A stretch of DNA of 64,000 nucleotides, from the NCBI GenBank assembly GCA_037176845.1, contig JAYKXP010000021.1:124001-188000 (forward strand). The letters are read 5' to 3'. Source of the stretch: Paramarasmius palmivorus. Its lineage: Eukaryota; Basidiomycota; Agaricomycetes; Agaricales; Marasmiaceae. The position numbers and the translations under genes were made by a program. Below the pieces are notes generated by a model that was not told the DNA's origin, ran no database searches, and was given only the letters and a program-made list of their open reading frames with translations. Positions 1 to 9,184 of the stretch are shown here, piece after piece (within the stretch, counting starts at the first letter, position 1; the number at the start of each line of letters is the position of its first letter).

Positions 1-1286
1 CCCACTCACCGATCACCAGCAACCAGCCCTTCCCCCCAACGCCAACAGAAGACATCTCCAAGTGTTCCTGCTCGTCACTTTGCGATTGCCAAAGGCATTT
101 ATAATCGATCCGAAGCACAGCGTTTAGCAGCCTACCGCGCTACTGAAAAGCAAAAGCAGAACTCGCCATCACGCCGAAAACAAGCAAAGTCACGTACGAT
201 AGACCTAGGCTCAGCAATGGACGACTTCGTGAATGCTCGGACTCGAGGATATTGTCGAAGGAATATTCTGAACACTGCATTTAACACAGGAAGACAAGAA
301 TGTGAGTTATCATAGTGTTCAACGTAGTGCAAAACTAAATACCTCTTGTCAGCAACCTCTAATCATAGAGACTGTGATTCATCAAAGCCACAAGGCTGCG
401 CTCGATGTTCGCCGCAGGTGATGGATGTCTGTTGTGACGTGTGTAACCCAGCAGCCTTCCGACACGTCAACGATGCCACTGTCTCTGCTCCGCCTCGTGC
501 ACCACGTAAATCCTCGGCCAAACCTCATGTTGCTTCACACCAGCAAGAGTGTTTTCGAAAGGAACTTCGGGAGTGGGTATGTAAGACGGCAGAGGCAGCC
601 GCCGGGAAGGAGGTAATCAGTGAGTTCGGCGTTTGCATTTTCATGGCGGACGTCATTTTCGAACGAATCATCGATATTTTCCATCTCGGAAAGCTCACCT
701 CAAGTGATTCTTTCGATAGAGAGGTTCAATGGCGTGCAGATTTCAAGGCCAGATACGGGGCGAACATTGTTGGCATTGCCAGCAAGTACGCCGCTTCCTT
801 TCCCACACCGACACTTCCTTCACTCCCGTCATCAACCAATTCAACGGCAAGTCACGCATCGAAGGAGCCAGTGACAGCGCCGGGAGCGTCGTCATCGAGA
901 ACACCTCGCCAGGAAAGATGTAGCGCCTGCCAGGGTCTCGGACATAGAAGTACGTCTTCACTATAATCTTCAAAACCTATAGGCTATAACTCACTTTTCT
1001 GTTAGAGAATAACAAGCTAAAATGTCCTCGTCATCCAGAAAACCCCGCCAACGTGCTTAGTGCTATGACCCCGAGGACTCCTAACCCATCTACCAGCACG
1101 CCGATTGCAATTCCACGAGCCGCCGCGTCACCTACACCACCCCCGCACTCTGTAAATCATCGATTCATTCCATACACGGCTCCTGCACAGTATCGATCTA
1201 GTCCCCTTGCTACTCCCCGTTCCAGTAATAACCAGAATATTCCACCAGCAAATCCTATCCCTCATTCTAATTCTCATAATACATAA
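1..1286 (+). CDS. RecQ-like DNA helicase, C-terminal part (5' end outside window)
   Basis: Three exons read through in one frame: 1-301, 353-949 and 1006-1286, with GT-AG introns between. The part present has a Cys-rich zinc-binding segment that starts GYCRRN and ends in CCDVC, the pattern of the RecQ zinc-binding subdomain. An alpha-helical stretch follows, then a CxxC/H zinc-knuckle-like motif (CSACQGLGHR ... CPRH) split by the second intron, and a Pro/Ser-rich low-complexity tail. The helicase motor (Walker A, DEAH) would lie upstream of base 1 and is not seen, so the call rests on the zinc module. RecQ-type helicases of this kind are multicopy in agaricomycetes and are often subtelomeric (family knowledge). 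The TTAGGG-bearing element just downstream fits that setting. It could instead be an isolated fragment. Confidence 0.6.
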
Positions 1287-1503
1287 CTAATGAATTCATC
1301 GTACATATTACACTCATTTGCGTATAGCTACACTGTATATAACTCTTAGTACAAAGATAATCTGTTCGTCCAACCTCTGGTTCAGCTCACATTCCCCAAG
1401 AGGTAAGTAGAATCTCCGAATGGCAAGAGATAAAGATTTAGCGAGGGTGGTTCGACCGGGTTTGCGTCGTCTCGGGAAGGGCGGTCCGATCACCTTGTGC
1501 CAG

Positions 1504-1573
1504 CCGTCCTATGAAGTATCAGTCGAAATAGCTCGTGTCCTGATTGGCTGCTGATGATACTTCATTAGGACGG
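1504..1573. repeat. Imperfect inverted repeat (hairpin)
   Basis: The arm starting CCGTCCTATGAAGTATCAG recurs in reverse complement (ending ATACTTCATTAGGACGG) after a short spacer, giving a ~20-bp imperfect stem. It lies in the otherwise gene-free stretch 1287-1733 between the helicase and the larger inverted-repeat element. The function is unknown. It may be a relic of a small transposon or a transcription-end structure. Confidence 0.5.
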
Positions 1574-1733
1574 GTGGGAAGGAGCCTGTTGGTGATGGAT
1601 GATTAGGAACAAAGTAGTAGACCCGTTTAGGACGTAATATAATTTATTCAAGTGCCGAGCGGTTATTCGGTCCGGACCACGGAGTACGCTAGGTAAGTAC
1701 ATTGCTGATTGGGGTACGAAGACTGGGCAACAC

Positions 1734-1798
1734 AGGATGTACCCCTCTAGCTAGACTGCCTTGTAAATCAACCCGGCCGTCTAGCTAGACTTGGCGGG
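1734..1798 (+). repeat. Left terminal inverted repeat
   Basis: It begins AGGATGT and ends TTGGCGGG. It pairs with 2343-2407 in reverse complement with only two mismatches, just after the first seven bases. Confidence 0.8.
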
Positions 1799-1888
1799 TG
1801 GTTGTGAGCCCTTGCTGTCTAGCTAGACAGCCTTACGGCATATATCCCCGTGATCACGGAAGCACTTGGGTGCCTGATAAACAAAAAA

Positions 1889-1978
1889 GGTAACAAGGTA
1901 GAATTGAACCTGCAACGTTACGGACAATTATTAATTAAAAGAACGGGCAAGCGTACTAACGACTAGGCCACTGATCCA
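1889..1978 (-). pseudogene. tRNA-like relic (degraded)
   Basis: On the minus strand, TGGCCTAGTCGTTAG resembles an A box/D arm and GGTTCAATTCT resembles a B box/T arm, with a T-run downstream. The T stem has mismatches and no clean acceptor or anticodon stem can be drawn. I read it as a tRNA pseudogene or a tRNA-derived SINE-like fragment, not a working tRNA. It sits inside the 674-bp element. Confidence 0.35.
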
Positions 1979-2041
1979 TGCTTAAACTGGGTTCAAGCCC
2001 CACTCAGAGGGAAGTGCGCAGCGAAGCGGAGCACTTCTCCT

Positions 2042-2168
2042 TGGTTAGGGGTTAGGTGTTAGGGGGGGGCGCGGGGGGGTGAAACCCCCCGCAAAAAGGG
2101 TTAGGGGCTGGGGATATATTTAAGGGGGGGGTGCGGGGGGGGAACGCCCCCGCGGTTAGGGTTAGGGG
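2042..2168 (+). repeat. Telomere-like G-rich tract (interstitial TTAGGG)
   Basis: Several TTAGGG-type units occur here, the cleanest being TTAGGGTTAGGGG at 2155-2167. They alternate with runs of seven or more G and GC-rich stretches. TTAGGG is the usual telomere repeat of basidiomycetes (established). The tract is too degenerate and too internal to be a chromosome end. Confidence 0.55.
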
Positions 2169-2342
2169 ATAAAACATCGGTTTCTGAGAACAGCTGAAGT
2201 GACGCAGTGGTCTTGATTGTAAGTCTTCTAAGTTCCTTGTATTACATAACCTCTCTAGTTCCTCGTTCAATCCTTTCTGCTTCCGTATATTTTAATCCCT
2301 TACTATATTGCCCGTCTAGCTAGACCGCAAGCTCAACGTATG

Positions 2343-2407
2343 CCCGCCAAGTCTAGCTAGACGGCCGGGTTGATTTACAAGGCAGTCTAGCTAGAGGCTT
2401 ACATCCT
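2343..2407 (-). repeat. Right terminal inverted repeat
   Basis: Reverse-complement partner of 1734-1798, ending ACATCCT. It defines the right edge of the 674-bp element. Confidence 0.8.
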
Positions 2408-2448
2408 CTCCTCGACTGGGTTCACCAAACTAAACTAACAGATCAACT

Positions 2449-3464
2449 TTACACCTGTGCCTGACCTGCATAGCCCGTGTGCTGAGGAGTAGGAACCGGA
2501 GAATACTGTTGCTGAGGCTGAGCATACATCATAGGTCCGCTTCCTTGCGTTGGAGCAGGCGAATACATCTGCTGCTGCTGGGTAGGTTGTTGGGGAACAC
2601 CAGTATACTGAGGTTGTACACCGGGTGCCATCATCATTGACTCCTTGTTTTGCGGAGCGGTAGCATTGTGCTCGAAGTATTTAGCTTCCGCTGCTGAGAC
2701 CATCCAAACGTCGTTACCGCGAGATTTACCAATGATACAGAGGACAATCATCGTAGTGATGTATCCAAAGACTGGGAAAAGTGAGCGCCTGAGCTTGTCG
2801 TGAGGAAATACGAACTTACAGAAGATCCAGATCACAAATGACATTCCCTCGACAGCCGATAATTCCTGACAGAAGGTCTTTTGCGTTGCTAACAGAAACA
2901 GAAAGAAATGAGTATGACAATGATAAGACATCAAGATTCCCATACCTGATCCTCGGAAACCACAGCCAGCGGAACCATACCATATCGCAGCCCATTGCGT
3001 TAATAGGATAGATTCGGCCAACCAAAGAACAGTGAGGAAGCCTTTGGGAAGATAATTAATCGTTGAAATAGTGAAACTTCGTCATGTAACCCACCAAGGA
3101 CGGGCAATTCAACAACGTTCATCGTCAACCAAGTATTGCGACGGAGAACCCCCATCACCAAACTGTCAGAAAAGTTGTAAGTTTTAACGTCCATAGATCG
3201 ATGCAGGTGACGCTGGTCTTACAATACTGGCAGGGTCAAAAGGTTGAAAACCCCACAAGCAACAGCAAGGCCCTCGAAATCATAGGTAACACGATCGAAC
3301 GTGTTAGATATACTGATCATATGCCCGCTAATGGCGATCACAATGAAGCCAAACAACAGTCCGAGGCCTATTCCGAAGAGATCGATAAACACAGGAATTG
3401 CTTAGGCTTGGTAAAACTCACCGAAGATGGCGAGCCGAGCAATGGAAATCCAGGACAAAGCCAT
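2449..3464 (-). CDS. MARVEL-domain-like four-TM membrane protein
   Basis: The minus-strand protein starts MALSWISIARLAIFG at 3464 and runs over about six exons with ~50-nt introns to the stop at 2449. Four hydrophobic segments are seen. The first follows the start, the second contains GLLFGFIVIAISG, the third lies near FLTVLWLAESILLTQWAA, and the last is YITTMIVLCIIG. The cytosolic tail is rich in Gln, Pro and Tyr (repeated QPQQQYSP-like stretches). This layout, with a conserved SFVIWI...LCIIG segment in the last helix pair, is typical of fungal MARVEL-like proteins, which act in membrane apposition and trafficking at the plasma membrane. Substrate or partner cannot be told from sequence. The Gln/Pro-rich tail may be an interaction module. 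Confidence 0.65.
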
Positions 3465-4970
3465 GTCTTGACTTGATGGGTGTTGAGGAAAAGGTTGGTG
3501 TTGGGGACGGATAAACCATTCCAGTGGACGTTGCTCTTTAAATCTGTGACAGTGGGTCAAGTAACCCTGCGCTCAAGGGGCTACTTTGTTTTCGCGGCGC
3601 GTCCTGTCAAGCGACTGTCATCAAGAAGCTGTCTGTCAGGAAGAAGCGGCCCTTCAAGATAGACGTGAATGAAATTCTGGTTGGTAAGGAACGAAGTACT
3701 CACCGCGAAGCATCGCTCGCCGCTCGATCATTTTGTCCTCCAAATACCCGACTATCTCTCGGGTCGTCCAAGAAATATGGCTGTAGAACCCAGCTTGAGT
3801 ACCTAGTAAGTATCGAAATCGAGAACCGATCCGCCAAGAGAATCCAGGGTCTATTGCGCGGAAAACATGCGATAATCAATGACTAACACGTACATACTCC
3901 GTGTTTCGCAGGGCCTCTGACCGCTAAACTGTCAATCAGAGCACGGGTCGCGTAAAAAATCCTGAAGTGGAGTGAAAGGTGCTAGAATAATGAAAGACAG
4001 CTGAGAGGAGATGTACGGGAAGTTGCGGCATGAGTTGAACGTTCCAGATTCCAATGAATGTTCGACATACACGAGTATAGCCTCACTTCAGCGCCCGAGA
4101 ACAACTGACAGCTCATAAAGCGCTGGTCCACAACGTGTGCCTGGGGAGTTGCTTGAGCATAACAAAACATTACTCAGGCTCAATGTAACTGGGTGTGTGG
4201 GAATCATTTACTTTTTTCATTATTTACAGTGGTGCCTGGGCACAGCCACATCGACGGTTGTTTACGAACTGCCACCTCTTTAGATCTCCACGCTGAGTAC
4301 CATTCTTATAACTTCAGGATATCATTCGAATAATCAGCTATCGAAGCTATATCATTGTAGGAGATCAGTCGGACTCAGTGAGTTTTACTATTGGATCCTG
4401 TTCTACGAAAGATCGTTCTCATTGCCTTTTTGCTGTGATCCCACCGTTGCAAATCAGTTGCTAGTTGCGAGACCATCTGCAATCTTTCGAAGCTTGCATA
4501 CATTGGGTCAACACGCAGTTCAGGGATGCCACGCCATAGCTCCAGTCGCTTCTGTTATCCTGATCGCAGCGCAGATGTGATACATCCAGAAAGCCCACTT
4601 CAGTGTCACCTCAGGCCAAAATCTCGTCGTTAACATCGCCAAATAGTATACCCAAATGTATTCTAACGGAACGCCAGTTCCAGTATGGCTTATAGATTGG
4701 CGCTTCATTCATCCGTACAGGTACTATTGGTACCGGTCGATACACGAGATGGTGGCGCTACTGGTTCATGGCAACAAAACCATTCTATAACCTTAAGGAT
4801 TTCTTTGATCTGTGTAATCACTGAGAACCCTATATTCGAAGCGGTACGCTAACCTGATTTCGCCACAGCTCTCTTGTTATAAACTTCAAAACGATCCTTA
4901 GTCTCCACCATATATCTTCCTTTCATCTTCAGTACCGCTGGCGGGGTCGGTTTTTTTTCCAGGATATACT
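3465..4970. other. Gene-free stretch between divergent genes
   Basis: Only short unsupported ORFs are seen. One minus-strand ORF (4520-4708) encodes a hydrophobic peptide but has no recognisable family and no convincing splice partners. The stretch probably contains the promoters of the MARVEL-like gene (leftward) and the 7-TM gene (rightward). Confidence 0.4.
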
Positions 4971-6633
4971 ATGGCCGCAGTACAGGAAGCTCGTACTCCT
5001 GAGCAAGCTGCCCAGATTCTGGAGCTCTTGCTCAGCGTACCATTGGCAATATTCTCGGTGAGTGTCTTGCCGTTGAGAGCTTCAAATATTGAATGTGCTG
5101 GTCAAGATCGTTGCGTTCACCTATGGCATGTACCCGGTCTCGTGGGGATATTCTGAAACAGCACTGATTGAGCAGTCTAGGGTTCTACGTACTGCTTTAC
5201 ATCGCATCGCTATACGTTCTCAGCATCAACCGACGGGAGAAGCGATACACAGCCTTCCATATCGTTTCATCGACTGTGTTATTCCTTCTTGTCACCGGCC
5301 TTGTCATTTGTCGACTTGTCAGTGAAGGTGTTGGACTAGTCGGGCTTTTGATGTACATTCTATCGCCTATGTTCGACCCATCTACAAACTTGGACTTATC
5401 GAGGCAATTTCAGTATGTGTTTAATCAATTGGGGATTGATAGATTATTAACAACAGCGACTTTGATTAGAGAGGCCGGGTTTTGGATGTTCACTCTGACC
5501 AAGTGAGTGCTATTAACCCGTGGAAAAAGTTAGAATTGACATTTGTTACGAAGCACTATGGCTGAAATTATTCTTGTACGTTTGTGTTATTCCTGCAATG
5601 CTAAAGGATTAACGACCTTCCGCGCGTTTAGATCCATCGTACCTGGATAGTTTGGGGCCACATCAAAAAGATTATAATCATTCCTGTACTTCTCATGACC
5701 GCGAATCTTGGTGCGCTTGGTGATCATTCTGGAGCTGAGGTATTGACAAAGGATACAATAGCATTGGGGATCATAGGACACCTGCTCACAAAGCTCCGGG
5801 TGACTCAAACAACGGAGGATGACTTGAAAGTATCGGCAAGTATCCTGTTCTCAGGAGTGTTCATGGGTGTCAACATTTTGACCAACGTGTTGTTGACTGG
5901 ACTTATTGGTATGGTACATTTTCTCTGATCACATCTTGTGTCAAGTAATAAATTGCCTTACTAGCGGGTCGTATTTGGTACATCAGCCGCATGAACCGCA
6001 TTATCGGCGGAGAATCAAGGAAGCGATATTCTGCTTTGATCGCGATCATGTACGTACTGCCACTCACGCTATGTTCTCGTTCTAATTCTACTTGTTCATC
6101 AATGAATTCTAGACTCGAATCAGGAGCTCTCTATCCTCTCTTTCTGATTGCGAACATTATCCTCTCTTTTGGTCAATTTCCCGCGAAAGATCGCCTAAAT
6201 GTTGCCCATGCAGAAGGAATTGTATCGGACCTTTTAGGTATCATTGCAGTGAGATCTCTACCTAGACATCGACTTGACTCCTGCTGAACACACGTCTCCA
6301 TTATAGGCCATTGCCCCCACACTGATAATTGTTCGTGCAGGGCTAGGAGTTAGCATCGAACAAGTAAATACTTCCTCTTCCTCTTCGCAGCCATACGTAC
6401 CAGTCTCTACCTTTCGTGCCGCCAATAGCGAAAACAGAGCACCGCCGACTACCCTCAGTCTGCATGCGAGGTCATCCAGCTATCCTTCAGTTTGGTCAAG
6501 AGACTCCTGGAGAGGTGCAGAAGGATCGCAAGGCGGTCAAGTTGACTACCTGGGTGTTCCAATTGGAAACGAGAAGTTCGACGACAGCGTCTTTAGTTAC
6601 CATTATAGAAGGAGCATCGGCGTAGCCCGATAG
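4971..6633 (+). CDS. Seven-TM membrane protein, agaricomycete-expanded family
   Basis: Multi-exon gene. Exon 1 is 4971-5057, a 23-nt microexon follows at 5107-5129, and exon 3 starts at 5176. Later exons carry the markers of a membrane-protein family I associate with agaricomycetes: IHRTWIVWG before a TM, AGRIWYISR after the fourth or fifth TM, LESGALYPLFLI in the next, and IAPTLIIVRAGLG in the last helix. A Ser-rich cytosolic tail ends at TAG 6631-6633. All junctions I checked keep the frame, so the gene looks intact. Family members have a GPCR-like topology, but no ligand or activity is known to me. The start is the first ATG that gives this frame. Confidence 0.7.
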
Positions 6634-7027
6634 AGATTGTATTTATAAGTTTGATGTATTAACTGACCCCTATCATGACACACGCACAACGGGATTGTCC
6701 CAGCAAGTTCAAAGAAATTCTGTGAACGTCAAATGTATACGTGAAAATGGCGAGTTAGAGCTACATACATGATGCATCATTCAAGCCACAGTGTTCATTG
6801 AGTACCGCGTAGAGTTGGGTAGCGTTCGCAAACATGGAAGTGAAGAGAACTAAGGGATCTCCATTTAGCATGATCGGACGCCAGCTTTGCATGTCGAGGA
6901 AAACCTTACATGTGTAGCTAAAATAACGAGCGTCGGTCTCAGTCTGTACAAGTAAAGAAGAGCGCGTATCAGTAAACATTGATCGTGATTCATCAGACTC
7001 GGAGGGTATGGTTCTAACGAGTATGAT

Positions 7028-7348
7028 TTAAGCCAGAATACGATCTAGCAAGGTCAGATGTCGTGCCATGACGAAGATCCCAATGATAGCACAGGTTGCT
7101 TTACTCGGCTTAAATGAAATATTCGGAATGGCATTCGGGTTACTAAAAACAAAGATAGTTTAGTTTCGTCTTGTGAGCAACTTGTGAGTTGCAACCTTGT
7201 GAAGAACCGTGATATAACCGGCAATTGTGCTTGCGTGAAGATGAAAACATATAACGAGAGAGACATACCGCAGCGTTTGGAAAATACTGACATGCCCTGG
7301 ATCTGCTCTGAGCAATGAGTGGTGCAAGAACAAGGTTGAGAAGGCCAT
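7028..7348 (-). CDS. Small hypothetical protein (doubtful)
   Basis: Minus-strand ATG at 7348 opens MAFSTLFLHHSLLR. A GTATGT...TTTAG intron then joins a second exon ending RHLTLLDRILA at TAA 7028-7030. The product is ~65 residues with one hydrophobic stretch (TCAIIGIFVMA). No family is recognised. It may be part of a larger damaged gene, since another short minus ORF (6761-6979) lies downstream. Confidence 0.22.
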
Positions 7349-9012
7349 AAACTTCTGGTCCGCGGGACGGTTTATGTCACGTGGATATCGGGGACCTGGT
7401 CTCTCGGAGGAGTCCCTAGCGCTTCGTGATGCCTCTTTACCACTTCTTCTTGACTTCTTCGCTAGTACTTCGAGCTCCTTTGGTTTGTACCCTCAAAGAT
7501 CCCTGAGATTTGGTCAGGAGATGCTGTAGAGCCAACATAATGGTAATGGGAACTCCACACATGGTCTATGGTGTGTAACATGTTTTACTCGCTCGCGGCG
7601 ATGACTCATTGCGAAGTGCAGCAAGCAGCATCGATCTACTAGGATGGTGCACAAGCCATCGATAACATCTTGTATTCTCATTCGTTTGAAGATGTCATAT
7701 GGAACACTGAAACGGTTCACGATTTTATGAGCGTGAGGCTGGAAGTGGGACGACTTTTCTTCGAGAAGATCTGTGCAGGTGCTTTTATATATCCTCCGGA
7801 GTTCTTCATTTTCTTACCTCTCACTCTCTATCCATAGACTTTTCCATCTCCTCAGCAAGATCCATCCGAAGTGCCTACGAAACCGAAGATATTCATATGT
7901 ATGCGCCCCACCACGTCATTGCGAGCCACCCAGCATCGTATGATTAGAGTATATATCAATCACGGACACGGAGTTTCCTTTTCTTTCGAACAATGAAAGA
8001 GCTGGTCAACAGCAGTCACCTGTAGGACTAGTCCGGGATTGGCAGTGCTGACGCTTGGTGCGTCGGCGGTACCGACCCCCGACGGCCTCGTGAGTCAATG
8101 ATGAATGCAGTATATAAAGGTCAGGGATCCGCCCATGTTGCTTTACCTCCCGCTCACCATTACACCGTCTGTCTTTCAGCAGTGTCTACTACCAATTAAA
8201 GTTGTTCTCGGGCACGTTCCGCTTTGCATGATCATACTGCGTTATGATATTCGGCAAGTACCGCTGCAAAGATCTCTGCCGAAGAAGACAGAAAGACGCT
8301 GGGGAACTCGTTCAACCTTGTGCCTTTGGACAATGCGTTTGATCCCCGTTGATCTTCTCGACCTTCAAATACGAGGCTTCCATTCTCCCGAGGCGTCCGA
8401 AAATCTCTTGAACACGCGGCGGAGACTGGATGCTGTGGGAACGGGCGTCTGTTGAAATTCTCAGCCATACACCAAGCTATTTTTGCCATTGCCTTATCAG
8501 CCCTCCCGAGGGCATCTTTCCCCTCGACACCGCTTGTTCCTCCGTATCACTATCAGCTGATGATTGTCGGGAACAAAGAAGATTGCGGCATGTGTTGTTC
8601 TATGGGCGCCAGGCGCTAAAAAAATGCGGGTACCTGCCTTATTCGGGTGTCTTGGAGCTCCCGCCGCGTCGGCGGTGGGGCGGGATTTCTATTTTGGAAA
8701 CAAGAAGCGTCGGGATAGTGTCAACTGATCGCGTTCACATGGTCGCCAACGCGCTCGGGGTCCCTCGGGTTTCATGTTTAGCGCCCAGATATGCACCCCA
8801 AATCCGTTTTCATTCCTCGCAAAAACGCCAACCTTCGACGTTCGGGACGCCATATATCGCATTCTGATGGGTTGCAAACGTCCAAGGCTGACGGGAGAAA
8901 GCTGTAGATAAAGGTGTTGAAGATGTTTCGTGAGGTAGCGACGCCCATCTGCCTCATGTCAAGGATGCGGTGCGGTGTCTGATGGTGGGCGTCTGTCGGA
9001 GTTTGGAACGCG
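7349..9012. other. Long intergenic stretch upstream of the bZIP gene
   Basis: No supported gene. It is GC-richer near 8640-8680, with a CCGCCG...CGGCGG inverted repeat. A perfect Gcn4-type site TGAGTCA lies at 8091-8097. ORFs at 8105-8455 and 8430-8867 have arginine-rich, domain-free translations and look like chance reading frames. Confidence 0.4.
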
Positions 9013-9045
9013 ATTTATAAGGAGCGCGGCGCGGGAGCGAGTCAT
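9013..9045 (+). promoter_or_regulatory. TATA-like box and near-consensus Gcn4 site before the bZIP gene
   Basis: TTTATAAGG lies near 9013-9021. GAGTCAT at 9039-9045 is, on the other strand, ATGACTCg, one base off the general-control element ATGACTCA. About 140 bases of pyrimidine-rich leader with no ATG separate this from the start codon at 9185. Autoregulation is an inference. Confidence 0.35.
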
Positions 9046-9184
9046 TCCCATTCTTACCCGCCCACATCATCAACCTCGACACCAAGCTGCCTACTCCTTG
9101 TTGTGAGTCCTTTGTTACGCTTTCGCTCTGTCTTTGTTTTGTGTTGTGTGCCTACCGTTACTACGTGTAGTGTTTTCTGTCAAA

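Larger units (their letters stand above)
1734..2407. mobile_element. 674-bp foldback/MITE-like element with 65-bp terminal inverted repeats
   Basis: The two ends are near-perfect inverted copies: 65 bases with two mismatches. Each arm carries the palindrome CTAGCTAG twice. Further CTAGCTAG copies lie just inside (about 1818-1829 and 2312-2323), giving six in all. No transposase is encoded. The interior holds a tRNA-like relic, a short hairpin (GAAGTGC...GCACTTC near 2011-2037) and G-rich TTAGGG-like tracts. I found no clear target-site duplication at the edges. It could be a non-autonomous DNA transposon or a subtelomeric repeat unit. Confidence 0.55.

Noticed and set aside
1889..1978. Functional tRNA gene
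   Set aside because: T-stem mismatches and no clean anticodon or acceptor stem; kept only as a tRNA-like relic.
1740..2400. Repeated CTAGCTAG palindromes as a CRISPR-like array
   Set aside because: Copies are arranged as two inverted arms, not as regularly spaced direct repeats, and the DNA is eukaryotic.
8105..8867. ORFs of 116 and 145 codons upstream of the bZIP gene
   Set aside because: They overlap in different frames, have Arg-rich domain-free translations and no splice context; the GC-rich promoter region explains the open frames.
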